From: an uncultured Alistipes sp.
Lineage (GTDB): Bacteria > Bacteroidota > Bacteroidia > Bacteroidales > Rikenellaceae
Direction of reading: 5' to 3'
DNA: 64,000 bases
Assembly (NCBI GenBank): GCA_947629705.1
Contig: CANREN010000004.1
Location: forward strand, 55,086 to 119,085
Of this stretch, positions 59,575-64,000 are shown one piece after another (within the stretch, counting starts at the first letter, position 1; the number at the start of each line of letters is the position of its first letter). Both the position numbers and the translations under genes were made by a program. Below the pieces are notes generated by a model. That model searched no databases and was not told where the DNA came from. It worked only from the letters and a program-made list of their open reading frames with translations.

Positions 59575-61062
59575 ATGGATAACGAGCAACGACATACCCT
59601 CCGTTTCATCCCCGAGGTCGGACGCGGCTGCGGCTTCTGCAACAGCGAAGCCGAATGTCAGGCGCAGATGGCCGACGGCTGCTTCAAATTGCACGAAGCC
59701 CCGTGGCTGGCGGGCTATCCGGCCCAGCTGCCCGACGATATCGTCGAGGTGCGCTTCAAGAATACGCGCCGGTCGTTCTATCAGAATGCGACCAACCAGC
59801 CGCTGAAAAGCGGCGATATCGTGGCGGTCGAGGCCTCGCCCGGCCACGATATCGGCATCGTTACGCTGACGGGCGATTTGGTGGCGCGCCAGATGCGCCG
59901 CACGGGATTCAACCCCAGCAACGGCGAGTTCAAGAAGGTCTACCGCAAGGCCAAACCCTACGATATCGAACGCTGGCAGGAGGCCATCGCGCTGGAGCAC
60001 GAGACGATGATCGCCGCCCGTCAGATCGCCGCCGACATGGGGCTGAACATGAAGATCGGCGACGTGGAGTACCAGGGCGACAAGATCAAGGCCATCTTCT
60101 ATTATATCGCCGACGAGCGCGTCGACTTCCGCGAATTGATCAAGGTATTCGCCGAACGGTTCCATATCCGCATTGAGATGAAGCAGATCGGAGCCCGTCA
60201 GGAGGCGGGGCGCATCGGCGGGCTGGGAGCGTGCGGCCGCGAGCTGTGCTGCGCCTCGTGGATATCGAACTTTTCGAGTGTTACGGCGGGTGCGGCGCGT
60301 GCGCAGGACATTTCGCTCAATCCCCAGAAATTGGCCGGCCAGTGCTCGAAGCTGAAGTGTTGCATGATGTACGAATACGACACCTATGTCGAGGCACGCA
60401 GGAACTTCCCGCGTTTGCGCGAACCGTTGCAAACCGTCGAGGGCGAGTATTTCCTGGTGAAGACCGACCTGCTGGGCGGCACGATGACCTTCTCGTCATC
60501 GAAAGAGACGATGGCGAATGTCGTAACGCTGCCTGCGGAGCGCGTCAAGGAGATTCTGGCGCTCAATCGGGCCGGAACCAAGGTCGAACGGTTGCAGGAC
60601 GAATGCGTTGAACCGGTCGCCGATCGGGAACCCGCCTATACGTCGGGTTCGGAGGAGGACAGCATCACCCGTTTCGATTCGGCGCGTCGCCGCAGGAAAA
60701 ATCGCAACAACAGGGCGTCGAATCGTCGGCCGCAGCAGCAGGCCGATCCGAACCGCCCGCCGCAAGGCGGACCGGCGGCATCGGCTGCCGCTTCGGATGC
60801 ACCGGCACCGGCGGCACAGGACGGTCAGGGTGATCGGAACCGTCGTAATCAGCACAACGCGGCAGACAACCGCTACCATGCGGAGGGCCGCCGGAATAAC
60901 AATAATCATAACGGCAATAGCAACCGCAACAACAATCGCCGCAGCGGATATCCGAACAACGGAAACGGATGGAACGGTCAGAACAGCCGGAACGGGAACG
61001 GCTCGGACAGAGGCGGCGCCGATCGTTCGGGCGGCTCGACGCCGCAACCGGCCGACAAATAG
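59575..61062 (+). CDS. RicT/PSP1-domain protein with Asn/Arg-rich tail
   Basis: The product has 495 residues. The PSP1 core (VEVRFKNTRRSFYQNATNQPLKSGDIVAVE to KMKQIGARQEAGRIGGLGACGRELCCASWISNF) and cysteine clusters GCGFCNSEAEC, ACGRELCC and CSKLKCC match RicT, an iron-sulfur protein working with RicA/RicF in RNA processing in Bacillus. Its partner is not known in this phylum. The tail from about 400 is low-complexity (RRNNNNHNGNSNRNNNRRSG), probably disordered and RNA-binding. It is followed by gldH 4 bp later. Confidence 0.9.
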   Translation: MDNEQRHTLRFIPEVGRGCGFCNSEAECQAQMADGCFKLHEAPWLAGYPAQLPDDIVEVRFKNTRRSFYQNATNQPLKSGDIVAVEASPGHDIGIVTLTGDLVARQMRRTGFNPSNGEFKKVYRKAKPYDIERWQEAIALEHETMIAARQIAADMGLNMKIGDVEYQGDKIKAIFYYIADERVDFRELIKVFAERFHIRIEMKQIGARQEAGRIGGLGACGRELCCASWISNFSSVTAGAARAQDISLNPQKLAGQCSKLKCCMMYEYDTYVEARRNFPRLREPLQTVEGEYFLVKTDLLGGTMTFSSSKETMANVVTLPAERVKEILALNRAGTKVERLQDECVEPVADREPAYTSGSEEDSITRFDSARRRRKNRNNRASNRRPQQQADPNRPPQGGPAASAAASDAPAPAAQDGQGDRNRRNQHNAADNRYHAEGRRNNNNHNGNSNRNNNRRSGYPNNGNGWNGQNSRNGNGSDRGGADRSGGSTPQPADK

Positions 61063-61066
61063 ACGG

Positions 61067-61507
61067 ATGGCACGGACGCGCTGGATGATTCTTGCGATCG
61101 TGGCAGGGTGGTCGCTCGTCGCGGGGTGTTCTTCGCCCTTCCGGTCGATCGCGGCCGATGTCGATGCGAGGGCATGGGTCGATCCCGTGGAGCTGATCCT
61201 GCCCAATACCGATACGCTGGGCTGTTACGATTGGCAGCTTTTCGTGCGGAGCGATGACCGGATCGCTGCCGATACGTTCACGCTGCGTATTGCGGTCGTA
61301 ACGCCCGATTCGCTCCGTTTCGAGGAACCGTTTTTCGTCCGGCTGCCCGTCCGGCCCGTGCCTGCGGCCATGCTCTCCGAAGCGGACGTCGACTACCGCC
61401 GGCAGGTGCGATTGTCCCGCTCGGGCGATTACCGGCTGACGATCCGTCCGCTGTATCCGCTTCGCGGCATCGAGGCCGTCGGCATCCAAACCGTGAAAAG
61501 CCGTTGA
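61067..61507 (+). CDS. gldH: GldH-like lipoprotein
   Basis: The ATG at 61067 gives 146 residues. The signal MARTRWMILAIVAGWSLVAGC has a lipobox (LVAGC). The beta-rich body (DARAWVDPVELILPNTDTLGCYDWQLFVRSD, YRLTIRPLYPLRGIEAVGI) resembles GldH, first described for gliding motility but also present in non-gliding Bacteroidetes. The RicT-GldH neighbourhood is itself conserved, which supports the call. The reading frame is separate from the ORF-track entry that begins in the RicT tail. Confidence 0.75.
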   Translation: MARTRWMILAIVAGWSLVAGCSSPFRSIAADVDARAWVDPVELILPNTDTLGCYDWQLFVRSDDRIAADTFTLRIAVVTPDSLRFEEPFFVRLPVRPVPAAMLSEADVDYRRQVRLSRSGDYRLTIRPLYPLRGIEAVGIQTVKSR

Positions 61508-61513
61508 AACGCT

Positions 61514-62260
61514 ATGGGCAAAGACAAACTCCGCCGATTCCGTGAGAACGAAACGTTCGCCTGCTTCCTGCAACCTGCTTTCGAGGAGGTGTTCCGCACG
61601 GATCATCCCATCAAGGGGCATTGGGCGCGGGATTTTTTTCATAACGATCGCCCCGTCGTGATCGAATTAGGATGCGGCAAGGGCGAATACACCGTCGCGT
61701 TGGCGGAGCGCGATCCCGAACGCAACTATATAGGCATCGACATAAAGGGGGCGCGCATGTGGCGCGGTGCGAAGACCGCGACCGAACGGAACCTTGCGAA
61801 CGTCGGATTCCTGCGCACCCGCATCGAATTTATCGGCAGCCTGTTCGGCGAAGGCGAGGTCTCGGAGCTCTGGATCACTTTCCCCGATCCGCAGCTCAAG
61901 ACACGCCGGGCAGCCAAGCGGCTCACGTCGCCCGATTTTCTGGCCCGCTATGCGCGGCTGTTGGTGCCGGGAGGAAAAATCCATCTGAAAACCGATTCGA
62001 AGCATCTCTATGCCTATACGCAGGCGGTGATCGGTCGTTTCGGCTTGTCGTGCAGCGTGGCGAATCCGGACATTTACGGCACGGGCTATGCCGATGAAGT
62101 ACTGTCGGTGAAGACGGCCTACGAGAGCCGTTTTCTGAAAATGGGCCTGCCGATTACCTACACCTGCTTTTCGCTGGGAGCGCGGCGGGATTTCCCCGCT
62201 TTCGAGTGGGAAGGCGACCTCCTTCCGGAAAAAGACAACGAACCCGCCCGCCGCTTTTGA
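61514..62260 (+). CDS. trmB: tRNA (guanine-46-N7)-methyltransferase
   Basis: The product has 248 residues. SAM-binding motif I is VVIELGCGKGEYTVALAERDPERNYIGIDIKGARM. The signature LWITFPDPQLKTRRAAKRLTSPDFLARYARLLVPGG (TrmB FPDPW-like region) and HLKTDSKHLYAYT are intact. It makes m7G46 in tRNA. It is 6 bp after gldH and probably ends this operon. Confidence 0.95.
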   Translation: MGKDKLRRFRENETFACFLQPAFEEVFRTDHPIKGHWARDFFHNDRPVVIELGCGKGEYTVALAERDPERNYIGIDIKGARMWRGAKTATERNLANVGFLRTRIEFIGSLFGEGEVSELWITFPDPQLKTRRAAKRLTSPDFLARYARLLVPGGKIHLKTDSKHLYAYTQAVIGRFGLSCSVANPDIYGTGYADEVLSVKTAYESRFLKMGLPITYTCFSLGARRDFPAFEWEGDLLPEKDNEPARRF

Positions 62261-62376
62261 GCGCGCTTCCCGATGCGCCCGCCCGCTTTTGAACGCGGTT
62301 CCCGATGCGGCGGAATGTACCGGCCCTCTCGGCGCTCTCTTCGCTGCCGGCTGCCCCTCCCCAAACGATTTCGCGC
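62256..62376 (+). repeat. Dispersed repeat RPT2, tandem partial copies
   Basis: CTTTTGAGCGCGCTTCCCGA and CTTTTGAACGCGGTTCCCGA are tandem half-units; the second continues with TGCGGCGGAATGTACCGGCC and TCTTCGCTGCCG, matching the 53107 copy. Confidence 0.5.
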
Positions 62377-62422
62377 TATTTAATAAAAGGGAGACAGTTA
62401 ATAAGAGGGAGGCGCTTGTTAA

Positions 62423-62457
62423 TAAAAAGAGAGACAGCTTGCAACAGCAAACTGCCT
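62423..62457 (-). terminator. Intrinsic terminator of the L31 gene
   Basis: On the minus strand AGGCAGTTTGC, a TGTT loop and GCAAGCTGTCT are followed by CTCTTTTT. Confidence 0.75.
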
Positions 62458-62482
62458 CCCTTTGGGTGAAACGGCCGACCGA

Positions 62483-62752
62483 TTATTTGGCGGCGCTTTT
62501 CTTATCGTAGCGTTTTGCGTAGCGGCTCATAAACTTATCGACGCGGCCGGCGGTGTCCACCAACTTCATCTTACCGGTGTAGAACGGGTGCGACGTGTTG
62601 GAGATTTCCATCTTATACACGGGATAGGTTTCGCCGTTCACTTCGATGGTCTCTTTTGTCGAAACGGCGGACCGACACAAAAACACGTGGTCGTTGGACA
62701 TGTCCTTGAACGCCACCAAACGATAATTTTCCGGATGAATACCCTTTTTCAT
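62483..62752 (-). CDS. rpmE2: 50S ribosomal protein L31 type B
   Basis: The ATG at 62752 gives 89 residues. The sequence MKKGIHPENYRLVAFKDMSN, the FLCRSAVSTKETIE segment and ISNTSHPFYTGKMKLVDTAGRVDKFMSRY match L31 type B. The zinc-binding CxxC pairs of the A type are missing, as expected. The ORF-track start at 62860 crosses the promoter. Confidence 0.96.
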   Translation of the reverse strand: MKKGIHPENYRLVAFKDMSNDHVFLCRSAVSTKETIEVNGETYPVYKMEISNTSHPFYTGKMKLVDTAGRVDKFMSRYAKRYDKKSAAK

Positions 62753-62790
62753 TTCGTTCTGTTTTTGTTTTACAATGATTTCAATCGGTG

Positions 62791-62820
62791 CAAAGGTACG
62801 ATTTTTTTTCCAACGAACAA
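62791..62820 (-). promoter_or_regulatory. Promoter of the L31 gene
   Basis: TACCTTTG (62798-62791) with TTG (62820-62818) 19 bp upstream. Confidence 0.75.
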
Positions 62821-62842
62821 CAAAACGGCCGAAAAATTTGTT

Positions 62843-62850
62843 TATCTTTG
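62843..62850 (+). promoter_or_regulatory. Promoter -7 element for tRNA-Met
   Basis: TATCTTTG, 73 bp before the tRNA. It is divergent from the L31 promoter. Confidence 0.65.
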
Positions 62851-62923
62851 CAGCGCGCAACCGGTTGCCGCTCCGATCGCGCCTTCGGGTTGAGGAGGTC
62901 GGGCGTCGGTTTGTGCGGAAGCA

Positions 62924-62997
62924 GGGCCCATAGCTCAGTCGGTCAGAGCAGCGGACTCATAATCCGAAGGTCGTGGGATCATGCCCCTCTGGGCCCA
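62924..62997 (+). tRNA. tRNA with CAT anticodon (Met, possibly Ile2)
   Basis: Acceptor GGGCCCA/TGGGCCC is perfect, the D-arm AGCTCAGTCGGTCAGAGC is normal and the anticodon loop is CTCATAA. The T-arm is unusual: GTGGG, loop ATCATGC, then CCCTC, so the loop lacks the standard TTC and the stem has a T-T mismatch. The elongator-versus-initiator and lysidine questions cannot be settled by eye; the fully paired first base pair argues against initiator. Confidence 0.85.
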
Positions 62998-63011
62998 CCG
63001 GTTTCGATCGG

Positions 63012-63044
63012 CGCATCCTCGCTGAACAGGAGGATGCGTTTTTT
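63012..63044 (+). terminator. Intrinsic terminator after tRNA-Met
   Basis: CGCATCCTC / GAGGATGCG stem with a 9-nt loop, followed by TTTTTT. Confidence 0.85.
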
Positions 63045-63129
63045 GTGCGATACCCATGTTTGCAGTTTGCACGCAAGGGGTTCGCTGAAAAAACAGTCGA
63101 AAAATTGCTTGGGATTGTAAAAAAGTTGT

Positions 63130-63137
63130 TATATTTG
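63130..63137 (+). promoter_or_regulatory. Promoter -7 element for tRNA-Pro
   Basis: TATATTTG; a TTG at 63105-63107 lies 22 bp upstream. Confidence 0.6.
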
Positions 63138-63217
63138 CAGTCCCGAACGGAAAAAGAACGGCAAGAGAACGGCGAAAGGACGGAAAGAGAATCGTTCATT
63201 GCGTTCGGGAAAGGGAT

Positions 63218-63292
63218 CGGGGCGTAGCTCAGTCCGGTTAGAGTACACGTCTGGGGGGCGTGTGGTCGCTGGTTCGAATCCAGTCACCCCGA
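63218..63292 (+). tRNA. tRNA-Pro (GGG)
   Basis: Acceptor CGGGGCG/CACCCCG (one C-A mismatch), D-arm AGCTCAGTCCGGTTAGAGT, anticodon stem CACGT/GCGTG with loop CTGGGGG, and T-arm GCTGGTTCGAATCCAGT. Confidence 0.94.
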
Positions 63293-63301
63293 CTAACCGA
63301 G

Positions 63302-63338
63302 AATCCTTGATATTCAATCGAATATCAAGGATTTTTTT
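63302..63338 (+). terminator. Intrinsic terminator after tRNA-Pro
   Basis: AATCCTTGATATTC / GAATATCAAGGATT with an AATC loop and a T-tail. Confidence 0.9.
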
Positions 63339-63481
63339 GTGGTGTCCGGTCGGGTGGGGGGGGCAGCGGTGCGGGCATGGGACATACGTCGGAGCGCACG
63401 ACGCAGATTTATCCGACCATGTTGGAAAATTCGGTGATAGACAATGCAAACAGGGGGATTTTGGAGTCGCTGCGTTGTACT

Positions 63482-63504
63482 CTCTCTTCGTAAGAGTGCA
63501 TACA
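63482..63504 (+). repeat. Left inverted repeat of an invertible segment
   Basis: CTCTCTTCGTAAGAGTGCAT plus ACA is the exact reverse complement of 63786-63808 over 23 bp. It contains an inner dyad CTCTT-CGT-AAGAG, as expected for a recombinase core site. Confidence 0.9.
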
Positions 63505-63785
63505 AACGACAGACAAAAGTACAAAACAAATTCATTTCGCCAAATAAAATTCAATAAAAAAATTTTTTCAGCCCCCCCCCTCGAAAATTCAAGGCATTAA
63601 AAAACAACTGTTTACGTTTTTCCGTCGAGAAAAATTTTTTTCGACGGAAAAACGGGCGGAACGCACGGCCGCCGCATGTGCCGGAGGGCCCGGAAAGGCG
63701 GTTGTTGTGCGAAATGTTGTAAAAGTCGAGCAAATCACCGGTTTCTGCTGTTGCATTACGAAGAGAATCAACCTGTTGCAAAAGT
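63505..63785. promoter_or_regulatory. Putative invertible promoter segment (phase switch, OFF orientation)
   Basis: The 281-bp segment between perfect inverted repeats carries a minus-strand promoter: TACTTTTG (63521-63514) with TTG (63543-63541, in the context ATTTGG) exactly 19 bp upstream, only 10 bp from the left repeat and pointing out of it. No comparable promoter faces the downstream gene. Inversion would place TACTTTTG at about 63769-63776, facing the ATG at 63971. Inside lie a perfect 13-bp hairpin (GTTTTTCCGTCGA and complement, about 63614-63652) that could insulate the segment, and a C9 tract (63572-63580). Confidence 0.8.
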
Positions 63786-63808
63786 GTATGCACTCTTACG
63801 AAGAGAGC
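63786..63808 (-). repeat. Right inverted repeat of an invertible segment
   Basis: TGTATGCACTCTTACGAAGA plus GAG, the exact reverse complement of 63482-63504. Confidence 0.9.
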
Positions 63809-63970
63809 GATAGCGACAGTGGCGGGAAAGGAAATGCAAACAACTGAAAAAGAGAACGAAAGGAACACAATAAACCAAATAATCGGTCAAAAGAGAGCGA
63901 AAAAAACGGACATTAAAAACTACAACAACAACAACAACAAACAAACCAACAACTCTTTAATTTATTCGGT

Positions 63971-64000
63971 ATGAAAAAACTTTGGAGAAAAGTGCTTGCC
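63971..64000 (+). CDS. Partial gene downstream of the invertible promoter
   Basis: The ATG at 63971 reads MKKLWRKVLA and runs off the window. The basic start followed by hydrophobic residues fits the beginning of a signal peptide, so the product may be exported. It is preceded by about 160 bp of A-rich leader with a CAACAACAACAACAACAA run and no promoter on the plus strand outside the invertible segment. The identity cannot be determined from ten codons. Confidence 0.5.
   Translation, partial: MKKLWRKVLA

Noticed and set aside
63218-63808. Integrated element attached at tRNA-Pro
   Set aside because: No integrase gene and no direct repeat of the tRNA 3' end were seen in the window; the inverted repeat fits a promoter switch better.
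63551-63868. 105-residue minus-strand ORF in the invertible segment
   Set aside because: It crosses the right inverted repeat and a hairpin, is low-complexity, and has no start context or homology I recognise.

Overview
The window looks like a chromosomal segment of a moderately GC-rich Bacteroidales bacterium, most likely Alistipes or a close Rikenellaceae relative (inferred from sequence style, not proven). The clues are many promoters of the Bacteroidetes type (TAnnTTTG with TTG about 19-21 bp upstream), almost no Shine-Dalgarno sequences, and families characteristic of the phylum: DUF4252, DUF4296, a lipoprotein OMP85 protein (TamL type), GldH, RicT, S46 dipeptidyl-peptidase, WbqC, PorT-like barrels and ribosomal protein L31 type B.

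Layout. 0.2-3.0 kb: a probable structured ncRNA, then an ECF sigma operon (internally deleted sigma factor, membrane anti-sigma-like protein, outer-membrane protein, DUF4252). 3.2-9.6 kb: efp, ung, YihY, a THUMP-like methyltransferase, a ROK sugar kinase and a polyprenyl diphosphate synthase. 9.6-11.5 kb: an AT-rich restriction-modification island with an intact adenine methylase and a frameshifted upstream gene. 11.6-15.1 kb: a U32 protein, an ECF sigma factor with a 48-residue downstream ORF missing from the ORF track, a gene remnant and a YdeI-like gene. 15.4-22.5 kb: a GH2 protein lacking both catalytic glutamates, WbqC, DPP7-like peptidase, AraC regulator and CDF metal exporter. 22.6-31 kb: groES-groEL, tRNA-His and a three-gene RND efflux operon. 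31.4-47.4 kb: metK, FadL-like porin, a long + strand run (flippase, holB, folK, lipoproteins, PorT-like barrel, rbfA, FtsX-type permease, DUF4296, rpsA) and tRNA-Arg. 47.6-49.8 kb: a BlaI/M56-TonB pair split by repeats. 49.9-62.8 kb: nitroreductase, TamL, GH28, UvrD, Nth, S41 peptidase, RicT-GldH-TrmB and L31. 62.9-64 kb: tRNA-Met, tRNA-Pro, then an invertible promoter upstream of a gene that runs off the window.

Main discoveries. (1) A perfect 23-bp inverted repeat (63482-63504 / 63786-63808) encloses about 281 bp carrying a consensus Bacteroidetes promoter that now points away from the downstream gene. This is the architecture of a phase-variable promoter switch in the OFF orientation. (2) A promoter-bearing palindromic element of about 80 bp occurs in front of both efp and the flippase, with the -33 box embedded in a 28-29 bp palindrome. 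(3) A hairpin-rich dispersed repeat (RPT1) occurs at least eight times in intergenic DNA and separates blaI from its M56 partner. (4) Several genes look degenerate but still readable: an ECF sigma factor lacking region 2.2-2.4, a GH2 pseudoenzyme and a broken restriction gene beside an intact methylase.

No rRNA, CRISPR array, insertion sequence or recombinase gene was recognised in the window. Family calls rest on reading motifs by eye; no database search was possible.
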